Positions 19,141 to 32,800 of a stretch of 64,000 bases of DNA are shown here, piece after piece; positions within the stretch are counted from its first letter, which is position 1; each line of letters starts with the position of its first letter. Made by a program: the position numbers and the translations under genes. Below the pieces are notes generated by a model, which was not told the origin of the DNA, did no database searches, and saw only the letters and a list, made by a program, of their open reading frames with translations. This stretch comes from Phoenix dactylifera (lineage: Eukaryota; Streptophyta; Magnoliopsida; Arecales; Arecaceae), in contig NC_052399.1 of the NCBI RefSeq assembly GCF_009389715.1, forward strand, positions 13,829,646 to 13,893,645, read 5' to 3'.

Positions 19141-20135
19141 CTATTCAGATACTAAGGACGTGCACAAGCATGCGGTGTTCCCATTAATCATGCTGCCATC
19201 CATGGCTAGTTTCTGAAGTAACCCAGGGATGGGAAGCATGCTGACATTTGAAAGACCCTCTAATTGTTGAACAACCAGTCCCAATGTCGGCCTACTGCTC
19301 TCTTGGTCCTGTATAGACCAGCAAGCAATTCTACAAGCTCGGCTAAAATCTTCCACATTGGCATTGCCCTCCAACTCCTCTAGTACACAAAGAATGTCAA
19401 CTTCATCTAGTTTGATCGCAGCTCAGACAGGGAAGAAAACAACTTTCCTGTCCTCCAATCTGTCTGTGTTTCGCCTGCAGGAGATATCCATAGCTATAGA
19501 CATCAGTTTTCTGAGTGACAGCAGAACCACTGAACCATTCTGGAGCAAATGAGTTCTGTCATACCAAAATCCGCAACCTTTGCACGCATACCCACACCTA
19601 AACATATTACATTCAGGCTTGATGTCTCAGTATATGATGCATTCTCTGCATTTGTCATGGAGATAGACCAATCCTCTTGCAACCCCCCAGCGCAATTTGG
19701 AACCTTTGATCCCAGTTTAAGGTTTCAGAACCATCAACAAACAAATATGGACCAAGTGAACCCCTCGTCACATAATCATAAACCAGTAGACTTTTATCAC
19801 CTTCAGAACAAACAAGATTTACATGGTAGATCATCCCAATTGAGCTTAATTCTGTCCTGAATTGCTATGCAGTTGAGTATGGCAGAATACCTTAAACACA
19901 GCACCGAAGCTCCTTGGCCGAGCTTTTCTAAGAACTCCTTGACGGCCTTAAAATCTTCATAATCAAACATAATCAGCAAACTCTGAACTGCCTCTGAAGT
20001 TGCAACTATTGGACCCCTTACAGAATCTCTGAACCAGCACTTTAACAATGGCAGGGAGTGGAGTGAAACCTGCCACCGAACTCAAGTTCGCCACATCATA
20101 TTTCCAACGCAGATCATGTCTAGGGCTCATGAACT
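19141..20135 (-). pseudogene. truncated S-domain kinase fragment
   Basis: A third, more decayed copy holding only the juxtamembrane and kinase part. Similarity to the other copies starts at about 20135 with the segment just before the membrane helix; then come FDYEDFKAV, a damaged glycine loop LGQGAS and, at the end, NANVEDFSRACRIACW and RPTLGLVVQQLEGLSNVSM. The frame is broken repeatedly: for example a TGA replaces the Trp of the FPVW motif near 19427, and the sequence between the glycine loop and the activation segment is a patchwork of frames. The lectin and S-locus half is absent. Confidence 0.88.
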
Positions 20136-21960
20136 CGGGGGGTGCACACTATCCCATGTTGACTCTATGTTACTGGTCAAAGTTCAAACAATCTATACAA
20201 ACATTGCCAAAACTCTCATGTTTAATATTTATCAATCTCTCTAAAGGTTCAAGCGTATGAAATTGGTAGAGTTCTTTATAGTTGGATCAAAAGCTTTGTG
20301 AAATTGGTAAAGTTCTTGATAGTCAGATCCAGTGACAAGGATGAATCCCACCTTAACCAAGATTTGGGATGTTGAAAAAATTTGGAAAAGGGCTAACCCG
20401 TATTGCATAGCTAATCACCCGAGCCTTCTATCCAAAAAAAAAATCAAAAAAAGTACTAATCTATTTATTATTTTACCAGAGTTTTTCAACGTTCATGCAT
20501 ATCATCAATATTTAATAGAAAATTTTACATATGAATTCAGCTTTTTTAACTGAATGCCATTTTAATGGCCGTTTGAGATAAAGTTTATAGCAAAATTCAC
20601 AGGTATTAGAAATTCTTTATTCATATCTCATAATAAAAGATGAATCTATTTTTTAATAACAAAATTTAGCACATAATACAGAATAAATCCAACAACGAAT
20701 TTTGAAATCAACATTGAGATAGAGATAGTAAATCCTCCAACAAAATCCCTCAAACCGATAGAAACGATCTTAGCCCAACCACTATCAAGCACCCAAAATC
20801 TCATCGTAATTTAAAATTAAATTTTATAAAATCATATGATTTCAATTTTTTATATTATCTTTAAACTATTAAGATTTCTTATGTACCATAAGTTTCAATA
20901 CCTTACTTTAATATGGGGTAATGAGTTTGATTGAATATACCCATGCATCCATTGTATTATATGATTCGGACATTTATAGGAATTACAAACGACATCGGAA
21001 TATATTTCAAAACAGATGCTTGAAGGGCCCGTGAGGGCAAGGTCTATGCAGTCACAATGTTAAGATACCGCAACATAGTCCTTGAAGGGGCTTTCTGCTC
21101 TCACCCAACCTCGAGTAACCCCAGAAGGATGATCTCTCATAGTTTTTGTAGATTTTCTCCTCTCTCTCAGTTTTATAAATAAGGTAAACGCCAAACAATT
21201 TTTTTATTTCAAAAATAATTAAATTTCTGAGTCCTTCATTTTGTATTCGGACAATGTAAAACAAGATGATATTTTTTCCGTTTTCAGTACTCTAGAACTC
21301 AATTACTGGTTGAATAAGGCTAACACTTTAGGAGCAGATTGATGATGCCAAAAAGAATGGAATCTTAAACAAAGTACCACATTTCACTTGAATATATGAA
21401 CAAAACAAAAACATTGTTAAAAAAATTAGTACCCATGATAGAATTTTTTTGAAGGCCCAATGGTATAATTCTTAGAGTTTAATTCAGCGAACTATATTGT
21501 CCTAAAACATTGGGAAAAAAGTAAGGTTTTAAGGTTTATACCTTGCAATCCACATCGATTTAGCAAAAGATCAAAGACTGAAATAAAGAACAATTGCAAA
21601 TAAAAACTCACACTAAAAATTAAAACAAGAAAAAGAACTTCTACCAAAGATTTTCTTTCATAGTGTCTTTAAACTACTCGCCAAAAGATCATAAAGAGGC
21701 ATAATTTCACGATACAAATATAAAAAAATGATGTGATAATGGTGTTGATATCAAGTGATGAGAACGAGAAAAACTAATTGATATTAAAAAAAAAATCCGT
21801 CAATCCAATCTAAACCACAATAGCAAAAATCCACTGAAACCTCAAATAATATCATCGACCTGAGATCGAACAATTCTTTGACCAGTCCGATTCATTAAAA
21901 TTAGAATTTTAGTCGATCTGATTTGATTCAAATTTTGGCACAGACAGACTTAATATTTGA

Positions 21961-21997
<37 letters not shown>

Positions 21998-22052
21998 GAT
22001 CATGAAACACATACAAAAAAAAACAACCATTAGAGATCAGCAAAAAGTAATA
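20136..22052. other. intergenic AT-rich DNA
   Basis: No gene found. A (TA)n(CA)n microsatellite lies at about 21961-21998. Confidence 0.6.
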
Positions 22053-22820
22053 TTAATGTAACAATGCTCTCAGTCTTATGGCCAAAGTTTTCCACTTCCA
22101 GGAAGGTCCATCAGAGGAGAATCGCACATAGGGAACCCAATTGGATCTGCCGCGCCCAAGCTTGCCGAAGCCTTCACTCCTCTCCTCTTCCCAAGGGAAA
22201 TTCACTCCAAAGAGAGCGAGACTCCCACGAGAAGAAGGAAGAGATCCCCAGGCAACACCAAGCAAAAGATCAACAGACCAAAGAAGAGAAATCGGGGACC
22301 ATAAACGATCCCTCTCCTCCGGCTTCTCTTTCGGTGTGGTTAAAGCAAAACAGATCATCATCGAGCCCAAAATTCCAAAATAAAACACAGAAGAAAAGCG
22401 AATCATAGACACGATAAAGCGGAGTTAAATTATCGCAAGAGAGAAAAAGATTTCCTGATATTAGATTGGAGAGAATGATGTATAGCCTACGAGAAAATGC
22501 GAGGATCCACGGGAGATCAGGAAACCGCACGTCCAGAGGTACCATGGAATCAATCTCGCATCTCTTGTATCCCAAAGCTCTGGATCGATGGGGATCCGAT
22601 CCAAGCTATATATCTAAGCCAAGAGTGCTCCAATGGAGAAAAACACAAAGGTATGAAGCAAATGAAAAGAACTAGTAAAAATCTAATCTAATCGGAAGAA
22701 GAATAAGAGAAAATTAAATCGAGAACAGGAACGGAGATGAAAGCCAAAAGAAAATTAGACGACAGGTTGGGGGCCATTGGGTATTTGTAGCCCTAGAAAA
22801 TTAGGGCTACGATCGGGGAC
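22053..22820 (-). promoter_or_regulatory. GC-rich leader-like block of an unidentified minus-strand transcript
   Basis: Sharply more GC-rich than its surroundings. Read on the minus strand it begins with a possible TATA motif in GGGCTACAAATACCC (about 22783), followed by a pyrimidine-rich stretch that looks like a plant 5' leader, then a weakly coding-looking segment to about 22060. I recognise no protein in any frame and see no convincing exon farther left. It could be a promoter and first exon detached from its gene, or a noncoding transcript. Confidence 0.3.
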
Positions 22821-22984
22821 TCCTTGGTTGAGAAATTACCTATAAGCCCTCACGTATCGTTAATATACCAAAATCGACGTGTCCGCATCCTCGCAGAAAA
22901 TGTCGTGGCATGGGCCCCCACATGACCAATAAATCGGAATTCAGGCCACAGGAGCATCGTGCGGTTCTGATGACACTCTTATCC

Positions 22985-23435
22985 ACGGAGATTAAATTGG
23001 TTGCCAGGTCGGATTGACCCATGATCCAATCCAATTCGAACTATTTTGGAGGACCTGTAGAGACAAATCGGGTCCCAAAATTAGATCCGTTCCATTTTGT
23101 GGGTCAGTTGGGGGTTTACAAAATTTTAAACTCGATTCGACTCGAAACTGTAAATTTATTTGGGCCCATAGTCCGCAGCCCGCAGGATGCAAACAAGTTC
23201 TGAAGCCATATATGAGTTGATCCGAACTGGATCCGAAATTTTTAGGTTAGGTTCAGATTATACATAGACCCGACCCAAATGATCCGTTAGGTCAAAAATT
23301 GTAGCGATGGATCCGACCCCGACTTGATCTTCTATTGGGTTGGGCTTAGGTCCAAAATTAGGATCCGAACAAAAAATCGGATTGGGTTGGGGTTACTTAT
23401 GATCCAACCCAACCTATTTGCACCCCTAGTTGCCA
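22985..23435 (-). repeat. dispersed noncoding repeat beginning CTAGGGGTGCAAATAG
   Basis: Read on the minus strand from 23435 it starts CTAGGGGTGCAAATAGG and continues as a degenerate run of GGATC, GGTTGGG and GGGTC words. Sequences with this kind of start are common plant repeats of uncertain class. A second block with a similar head (ATTAGGGGTGTAAACAAG) lies at 56313 on the plus strand. Confidence 0.4.
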
Positions 23436-24763
23436 TGCCAAGTTGACCTTCCATGTAGAAAGATGTGATCTTTGATTGAGTTCCCTATCCCTACATCCCT
23501 AGCTAGAATAACCTAAATAAACAGGATTAGGGCCCAAACTTGCCATTCCTGAGCTCGGCATTGTATCTCAAAATGAAAAGGCATCAAATAGCTTCAATTT
23601 GGAGAGCAGTGAGCACCCATCCATGTTCTGTTATGTAAATGGTCTGCCCATCATCTGCGTTCAATGTTCATTGCTGCATTGTCGTATCTCAAGCTTTACT
23701 TTTCTAGATATCTTTGAGGCATGTGTTCAATTATGCTCGCCAATTCCAAACCATGAGTTTAAGTATGCTTTGGTTGCTCGCTGGTATGAAGATAAAGGCC
23801 CTTTAACAAGGATATCAGGATCCGCAGCGGTTTAAGATCAAATGTCAGTAAGTACAAAATTGCTCATGAAGTAAGAGATGAAGACCCCCGCACCAGAGCA
23901 GCCTTGCTCAAAAAAAACTCGGCCATAATGATCAGCTAAATCCAGAGGCACTCAGTCACAATGATCAATTGGATTCAGAGGCACTAGTGGCGTAAATAGA
24001 TATCATCCCTTGCTCTAAAACATTTAGACCATCATTAGTGAAAGCATTGCCTTACAGGCCGAACATACTAAAAAACCTACGAATTGGATAACTTTGTATG
24101 TGGCCTATCACTCAAAAAAGCCTTGTAAATTGAAAAAAAGGAGGTTGCTTAGAGCATTCCAAGATTTACTATTTTTTGAGTTTTTTTTTAATGTATCCAT
24201 ACTAAAAATATACAAGTCACCCATCCCAGCCGAAAAAACAAAAAAAAACAAAAAAACAAGCACGCTAGTAAAAGCTTATCAATTTGTTCAACTGAAGTAG
24301 CCGAAGACTTTCTGCAGCACTCGTATTTGCCTTGAAACAATACCCTCTACAAGTTAATTGATTTTGACATTCACAAATAGATTTCAGAATCTATCAGGAA
24401 TATAGCAAGGACGAGGAAAAATAAAAAAAGAGCAAACCAATTGCAACAAATAACATGTCAGCTGACGGAGTGCAATATGAGAGAAACAGTCTCTAGTTCT
24501 TGGATCATCAACCACTTAGTTGTACAAAAATTTGTAGTCAGTCCAGCTAAAGAAATAGAAACAAAAGGAATGGCAAATGAACTAATCCAATTCCACGAAA
24601 ATCCTTCGCCTGAGCAGAAGACAAAATTGGGTGCACCAATGCAGCTAGCTTCATCATTGAAAAAAGGCAGCACATCCCCCCTCAGAAGTCCACATTCAAT
24701 CCAATTTTCAATTCCATGGCTTCTGGTACGGATCACCCGAACAAAAAGGAGAGAGATCATAAA
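23436..24763. other. intergenic DNA and 3' flank of the glucanase gene
   Basis: No convincing gene. The right part, below 24764, should contain the 3' untranslated region of the minus-strand glucanase. Confidence 0.5.
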
Positions 24764-27700
24764 TTACAAGAATATCATTCTCAATAGCAGGGCTCCGAAG
24801 ATTTGAAGGAGCAACTTGGTGTCATGGAAATTGCGAGGGGAGGCAGATTCAGCCGAGGTGGAATTTGAGGTGGGTGCCAGTGATGTGCCATTCAAGAAGG
24901 TGCCATTCTTTCCACCACTGCACAAGAAACAATCAAACATCTCAAATCTCATGGCTGTAAAGCAGGACTGGCTACCAAAAGCATGTAATTTGTAATGATC
25001 TCCAAAAGCGAATGACCAGTGTCTTGGACATCAAAGACTAAAACATGGCTTCACAAGGGTCTTGGACATCTAAGGGAACAAGAAAGGAGAACGAACTCGC
25101 AGGCACAAAGGCCTGAAGGAAAAGGGTAGCCACCTCTAAGGAAGAAAAAACAGATTCTGAAGTATAATTTCCAAATAAACAGAGATAAGCCTAGTAGCTG
25201 CTGACCAGTGTATCTGAAAAATCTTTTGCTTAACAATGTCCTGATAGAAGCTTTGTCAAGGTGTCTTGAGTTGTGTTTCAATGTTATTGAATTCTTACTT
25301 TATGATGCAATGAATGAGACATTTGTTGAATGAATCTGATATTGGATTTTGACACTTCAAGCCAACTCCGAAAACAAAGGGGTCTGCGTCAGCATAAGAA
25401 CTCTAAGAACATTCCAAAAAATAACATTAACATATCATAAAGCATCTTTGATTTTATCAAAACCTATAACAAAATATCTTAGCCATTTGACCGACCAGAA
25501 TAGAAGGAAAGGGTACACAATTTTTTCTGCCAATTCTTCTGATCTTAAGTAGTATAAATATCAAAGAAAATGCCACACTCCAGTACCAACTGTAAGATTT
25601 ACATGACCTATATTTTTTTCTATTGGAATTAAATCATTCATATGGTTTTTTGGTCTTTGCTAATGAAAATATGAATGACTTTGTTGGATAATATACAAGG
25701 AGCACTCCTACAGGCAAGGCCAACAAAAGCTAAATGATTCCAAATGGTTTTTACTTCTACCATCTAAAATATTTGTTTTTAGAAAAAAATACATACAAGA
25801 AACTGATACTATATTAAAACTACTGGTTCATAAGCAATTTGACATTTTCTTGGGTAAAAGCAACATACCTTCCAGGAAATATACACGCACCATGACCTGC
25901 ATCAAAGGAAATACCCAGATATAAACAGCTGACATGATTTGATCTTGCATTCTAAGAACAGTACATACATTTTATCAATCAAATGCCTTTCTGAACCAAT
26001 ATCTTTCATGACACAATGCTAAATTAGTTGCATGCATGCTCCAACTGTATGTTCATACGCATTTTCAAATGAGTTAATTTTCTACACACAGGAATACAGC
26101 AAAAGTGATAACTATTTGGAGCCAAAATGTTCTTATTACACAAATTTTAGATAGTGCAGATGTGTCATTCTTTTGCACTTATATAATAAAAGTACAATAT
26201 GGCCCATGTAAGATTTGAAAAAAAACAAAAAAATCTAACAGCTATTGCTATACCTAACAAAAATACATACCCTGCAATAGATGCTCACAAGCATACTTGT
26301 TCCCCCATTTTAATGGAGCAGATATTTCCCATTGCTAGTTAAGTACCGAGCTTAATGCTACATCAATATAGAGTTGATGTATGAATTCCTGGAGGGTGCC
26401 CCAAGCTTTATGCATGAACTCGGCAACATAATGTTAGTCGTCGAACTAATGACTAAAGGCATGCTGATTTTGTTTAGAAAAATACTAAATTTAACATCAA
26501 ATTAAGTGGTGGGTGGAGTACCAAATGCAAATTTCTGGCAACGAGAGGGTGGGAAATTAATTTCAAATTGAATGTTCAAAAAACAGAGAGAGCTTCCTCA
26601 CTTGGATCGGTGGTAGTAACGGTGGCGACCCCATTGAAGTAGCACGTCCCCGAAGCCATCCCCATCCCACGGTAATACGCACTGAACGCATACGTCGCAT
26701 GCGCCTCCACCGTGTCAGGATCATAGCATGGCTGCCCCTGCATCAGCACGGAGCAATCCACCTTCCCCGGCCCGCACGCCCAGTCGAGCGCCGCCTGCAG
26801 CATCTTCGCATCCGCCCCATCCCTCGCGATGCAGTACGTCTGGTTCGTCGTGTCATTCGCCAGCAACACCCCCGACCCGGTGAGGTGCAGCGTGTACACC
26901 GGCAGCCCGTTGGCATCGAAGAGCCCCCAGTTGCGCTCCGACAGCGCCCCGGGGCGCTGGTCCTCGTCGTAGAGCTCGTAAACGTAGGTCGGGACAGGGA
27001 CGCCCGGGTGCTTCGGGGTGCCGGTGCTGTTGAGCACGTGACGGATGAGGTTGCTGTTGTAGGTGTCGGCGTTGTCGGCGGTCGCGTCGGGCTCTTCCGA
27101 GGGATCACCCTTGTGGGGCCAGCCGGACTCGAGGACGACGACGGGGACGTTGGTGACGTTAAGATAAGCCATGGCGAAGTAAGCGGCGTCGACGACGGCG
27201 TCGAAGACGTTGGTGTAGTGAAGCAGAGTGTTGGCGTCGACGGCCTCCTTGTTGGGCGGCAGCGGGCGGAAGAGCGCGTAGTCGAGGGGGATGACGCCGT
27301 TGGACTGCATGTAGTCGTAGTAGGGGTAGACGTTGAGCATGAGGTAGGAGCCGGTGGACTGGAGGAACTTGAGCATGGGGACGATGACGGGGTCGAGGGA
27401 GCGGTTGAAGAAGGCCTGGGACGGGGGGAAGGAGTCGAGGATGATGGAGGAGGAGTGGGGAGTGGAGACTTTAATCTGGCGGTCGAGGTTGGCGGCGACG
27501 AGGGCGGAGTGGACGTAGCGGAGGGCGGGGACGACGAGGGGGGCGGCGTTGGGGAGGGCGGTAAGGACCTCGGAGCCGACAGCGACGGCGGTGATGTTGA
27601 CGGCGGGAACGTGGCCGACGACGTTGCGGGAGACCCAGTTGGCGGCGGTGGCGTTGGACTGGCCGACGGCGAGGAGCTGATCGTTGGGGACGGAGACGGT

Positions 27701-29864
27701 GACGCGGATGCCGGTGTTGGCGAGCGCCGCCAGGATGGCCGGGTCCGCATCGTACAGCCGCACGTGCCGGATCTGCTGAGACTTCAGCAGCGCCACCACT
27801 TGAGTCGGCGACGGCAAGTCCGACAGCGCCGTCCCGAGGTTCACCCCGATGTACGCCCCTGCGCACGTGAGTCCAGAACCCTCATCAAACGCTAAAATGC
27901 GCACATAGAATAAAAAAAACTTTTTAAATAAAACAAACTAATAAGCGATTTGTTTATTATTTGAACAGAGGGATCGAAAGGAAGGAAAAGAAAAGGAGTC
28001 GATTATGATGATATATCTGCTAACGTGGTCCAGCGGAACAGAAACCGAAGACTAGCTGTCGAGCAACAGACTGGCCTGTGGCCACGTGCAGAAAGAATGC
28101 CAAGGGAGAAAAATTTCGTACGAACAACAGAATCGTGAGCAGAGTTTCGTGCGAACGCACAGCATAGACATCTCTATGAGAGTCCCGAGATCCGCCGTCT
28201 ATTAATTCCCAGCCTTGGATGATCGGAACGACGGGTGCTCCGATCACCGTCCATTCCCACCATATGGATAGAGATTTCTATGCGAGCGTCCGACCGACTC
28301 CCCAGTCCCCACAGAGGCCACATGGTCTCGGACCATAGGAATGACAGAAACCGCATAGAGATTTCTATGCGAGCGTCCGACCGACTGCCCAGTCCCGATC
28401 AGATCTCGAGAACGAGAACAAGCATTTCGCACGAAGACAACCTTAAACCAAAGAGACAAATCAATAAAACAAAATTGCCGGATAAGAACCCAACAGTCTA
28501 TTGATCCAAGAAATCCAACCCGATGAGGACGAAGCCAGAGAGCATCCGGATCACTAACCGTTGATTAAAGCCGGTCGATGACGGGACACGGCGAGGGAGT
28601 GGGATCACGTCGCCACAGTATGTCACATAAAGTTGGCGAAGGAATGCCTTTCCGACGTCGAATCGCCCCAAGATTTGAATACTCGCATTAAAGTTAGCTC
28701 CCACAGTATGTCCACGTTATTTCGCTCTCGATCTGCTATTGATTCTTTAAGCAACCAACGAAGTTTAAAACTATAATTAGGAAACAAGATGTGGTTATTG
28801 GTACGTTTGAGGGGCCAGCGGATCTGCTGCGATAAAAATGGGCTCTTGGTTGCTGAGGAAATTATTGTCGTTACATAAAGGATCGGCCTCTTTGATTTTA
28901 TTTTGGTACTAAAAGAGATTCGCTGCACAGCCCGGACCCACTTCGCCCCACCACGCCACAGTCACCATCGCATCACAAGCATGAGTGACAACTCGCTCAA
29001 CTCGTTCCAGTCACACAAGAAAAAGAGTGATCGCTCTGAATTTTTTTTCGCATCAACTGCCTACCTATAAACTTTAATATATTACCCACAAGATAGCGTA
29101 GCATCAACAAATCACCCCAAAATCAAATAAAAAAAGGTGGTGGTTTTCTAACGTGCATGGATTAAAACTTCCCGAATCCGGACAAACTCCCGGAAGAAAT
29201 GCGGGTTACCATCCTTTCGTGGAACATACATATATAATTTGTTAATAGCATAGCATCAACCAGTCACCCCAAAATCAAATAAAAAGGTGGTGGTTTTCTA
29301 ACGTGGATTAAAACTACCCGACCAACTCCCCAAGAAAAAAAATTGAGCGTCGCCATCCTCGCCTGGAACATTTAATAGTAAGATCTAGAACAAGGAATGG
29401 TAGCCGAGTTAATACTCCACCCTGCGACAAGCAACCTACCCTCGCTTTTTTTGGGGGGGGAGGTTGCATGCAATAAATAAAAACAAAGACTCCATCCTGA
29501 CAAGTCTACGACAACACTGGACCGAAGTAAAACTGTAAATGGAAACAAATAACGGGAAAAATCTGTAGAGCATCTGAATCTTAGAATAGATGGGAACAAC
29601 AGGAGAGGGATTTGACAAAGCTCAACATTTTCAGTTAACATTTCTCGCATAATCCAAAAAGGCCGAAGAAAAAAAAAACGAATAGCTGAAGAATAAGAAA
29701 TCTAGGTGCACACGAGAGCAGAGATCAAATAGCTTCAAAAATGAATCCGACGCCAAAAAAAAGGAAGAAAAAGAGAGATTTTGACATCAGAGAAGAAGAG
29801 AATCCGCACCTTCGTCGGCATGAACCACTGAGATCGCCAGAAGCAAGAGGAGAAGCGGCACCAT
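24764..29864 (-). CDS. GPI-anchored glucan endo-1,3-beta-glucosidase (GH17 with X8/CBM43 domain)
   Basis: Four exons chain with GT-AG borders and consistent phase: 29864-29810, 27858-26602, 25896-25869 and 24917-24764, giving 497 codons. Exon 1 encodes a signal peptide (MVPLLLLLLAISVVHADE). Exon 2 holds the GH17 barrel: the acid/base Glu is in VAVGSEVL (about residue 115) and the nucleophile Glu in VVLESGWPH (about 262). The X8 domain, which binds 1,3-glucan, starts at YCIARDG (about 360) with the usual cysteines. A 28-nt microexon adds HGACIFPG, and exon 4 adds a Ser/Thr-rich stretch ending in a hydrophobic tail (LLLQIFGALLLRMIFL), a GPI signal. The enzyme would act on callose at the cell surface, as in plasmodesmal glucanases. 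Exon 2 is strongly GC-rich, as often in monocot genes. Confidence 0.93.
28180..28400. repeat. direct repeat inside glucanase intron 1
   Basis: A roughly 40-bp unit starting AGAGATTTCTATGCGAGCG occurs at about 28270-28308 and 28357-28396 with a single difference, and a weaker third copy (ACATCTCTATGAGAGTCCC) precedes them near 28168. The copies lie in the 1951-bp first intron. Confidence 0.65.
29092..29330. repeat. tandem duplication inside glucanase intron 1
   Basis: Two diverged copies of about 85-95 bp, near 29096-29190 and 29248-29330, share AGCATCAAC, CACCCCAAAATCAAATAAAA and GGTGGTGGTTTTCTAACGTG. Between and after them are short unrelated bases. Confidence 0.6.
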
Positions 29865-32800
29865 CGATTCCCCTTCAAAAGAAGAACACTTCTTCCTTCC
29901 AATCACATAAAGCAATCGACTTATGGGGACTAGAATAGGTAAAGGATAGGAAATCGAGAACTCCAAGCAACCGCCGGAGAAGGGGAACAGCGGAGAAGAG
30001 AAACAGAGCACGCAGGGGGGGAAAGAGCCTCTTTTCTCCGCCCCTGGAGAAAAGAACCCCAAAGAACAAGAACAAAATTACCAGTAGAAGAAGCGAGAGG
30101 AAGAGAGAAATCTGAGAAGAGAAGAAGGTTTTGGAAAAAAAAAAAAAAAAAGAGGCCTTTTTCCCCCGGGTGAGTGAGTTGGGAGGAATAAAACGGAGGG
30201 AATATGGTAAAGGTGAGGCTTTTAATGAAGTGGGGAACCGAGAAGAGGAAAGACCGGGGCTTTGCATTCTTTCCAGGGACTCCCATCCGATTCCCTCGAT
30301 CACGAGCCTTCTGTGAGCGATCGGACGGCAGATCTTCCGCCGAGCATGGGGATCGTAGACGGAGCGAGGCGGTGGATCTAGCTATGGGACTAATTAGCAG
30401 TTTGGAGGCACCGTGGGAGCATTTTGGCAGGAGGAAAGGGTCCCACTTGGGCCTACCGGTGACGTGGCGACCAGGGAGGCAACGGTCATATTTCGAACTC
30501 GGCCACAGCTTTTTTTCCATTTTTTATTGTTATTTTTAGATTCGGTGTCATCAGGGCTGGCCCATGGGGGTGTGTACGAACGCAGGCCGGGGGGCGGGAA
30601 GATCCTCTGGGAGAGGTGGTCCGCACGAATCACGAGGGGAATTTGGATTGATTTGATGAATGGCCAGGATGAAAATTTAAATTAAAATTGTACGACGATT
30701 TTGTAAGTGTTTGATTTCCATACCATACTTGGTTCTCCATCCATTACAAGCGCAATACCAATAGAAAGCGTCTTGAATAAAGAAGGCTTTGAGGAGTCAT
30801 TGGTCCTCCAAAGGAGGGTGTTTGATCTCTAACATAGTTTATAGAAAGATTGTGATAAATTGTTGATCACCACCCATTTATGATCAATTGTTGATCACCA
30901 CCCATTATCCGCCGACCTCCCTACCTCTTTCACCGCTATGCTCATATATTGATTTATGCATTATCCGATTTTGTGCTCTCCACTCCTCTCTCATCCCAAA
31001 CCGATCATATTTTCAGTTATTCATTCTTCTTATTTTGTATTTGGACGCATCATTGCCTTATTTTATTGCCGCCGGTGAACCTGTACCCCCTAGCTAAACC
31101 TTTGCCAAATATTGAATGTTATAAAATGAGATAGGGCCAGGCAAAGGAATATAAAGTAGATGATGAAAAAATAAATATTTCCTCTTATATATAAGGAAGG
31201 TTGATCTACCAATGCTAAGGTCGTTTGACAAATATACTTCTCATATAACATGATAGGCTTCTATTTTTCTCAATTTTAGAGTCAGCATGAAATGATGTAT
31301 TTGTTAAAAAGAAATGAGTGTGAATAAAAAGAGGGATGGGAAGCACTTACTCAATCCCTATACTTGTGTGAAAATGGAAAAGTAGTGACCTGAGAAATTT
31401 TGATCCACTTTCTAAAGACCGAGTTGCATTTTTTTTTTTTTGTAAACCGACTGCTCACACCAATCTCACATGAGCATTGCCACACAAAATCACAAGCCAA
31501 AAGATAAACTTAAAGTTCTTTAATAGCACTAATTTTTACTTAATTACTTGACATGTTTTTTCTTTTAGATCACACAAGCATGATACAAGGGATATGCTAA
31601 CATAGCTAAATTAGTCGAAACTAACATAGCATGGATCACTTCCAAGTCCATTGGTTATTTAAAAGATTCGAGAAGGAAAACCAAAGTTTTAAGATTTGTT
31701 TTTAGTTATGGGCATATGCACTTCGATATCAATTGTTTTTAAAATTTGACTGCATCAAATAAAAAGTCGTCCCTTTTTGTCCATGAAACCCTTCCAAGGA
31801 ATCCAATTATATTTTTTAAGCAAGCAATTAGTTATAATGTATGATTATTTTTAGGAAACTAGTTGTAATCCAATTATATTAACTAAAATCTCAATGTTAA
31901 ACAATTTTAAAAAAAATAACTTGTGATTTTTTTAATGCATTACATCTCATATTTTTTTCTCTTTGTTTAAAATTGTATCTCTTCCTCCTCGCTCGAAATT
32001 TCTCAAATGTTAGTTATGGTAAGATATCTCTCTTAGAATTTCTTTCTTTCTTAGTAAATCTTATTGTCTCTCAAAGTTCACTAGGGTTAAAACCCCTTTT
32101 TTTATGTAAGTCTAGCATGTTTTATGCTTTTCAAGGAATATATAAGTAGAGTTATTATATGAATAGTTAGAATTTTTGAAAAGATAATCTTGTTAGGATC
32201 ATTCTTGAAATTGAATAATTTAAAAAATTAAGCCACTTCTATATAGCTCAAGGATCAAGGATATATGAATTGCATTAATATATTGTCAATTATATAATAA
32301 ACAAGAGACACATCATAATATGTATTACATGATCAAGCAAAATAATTATTTTACATCTAGACTAACAAAAAATTAATGCACCATCACCATCTGGGCTAGA
32401 GTGCTAACCAACTTAGCCAGTGATCATTGACAAGTTTTCAATGTAGTATATAATAAACAAAATTTTTAATCAAGTCAATGGTACAAATATAAATAATACA
32501 CAGATCCCACTAACTTTTCCATGTGCACTATCTTGGGCAATATACAAATATCATATGACTAAAGTATGCTGCAAATATAATTCTAAGCTCTTACTTGGAT
32601 AATGAAGCTTGAAGCATCATATACATATATTTCTTTAGATTGTACCATTAGCATCACAATAATTTGTTTGCTATAGCAAATACAAATATGTATGGGGCAT
32701 GTGATGGATGTATTGTTCGAATATATGGCAAAAATCAAAAAGAGAAGTTGAACCACTCCGAATAATATCCTAAGAAAATAATAAATGCATACAATGTTAA

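Noticed and set aside
22053-22412. 119-codon minus-strand frame as a protein gene
   Set aside because: The translation resembles leader sequence and no known family, and no linked exon was found.
26699-27895. Long open frames on the plus strand and in other minus frames over the glucanase exon
   Set aside because: They are shadows of the very GC-rich exon 2; the proteins are repetitive in composition and match no family.
30551-30570. CAGGGCTGGCCCATGG as the end of another hAT element
   Set aside because: It resembles a hAT end, but no matching opposite end or 8-bp duplication was found nearby.
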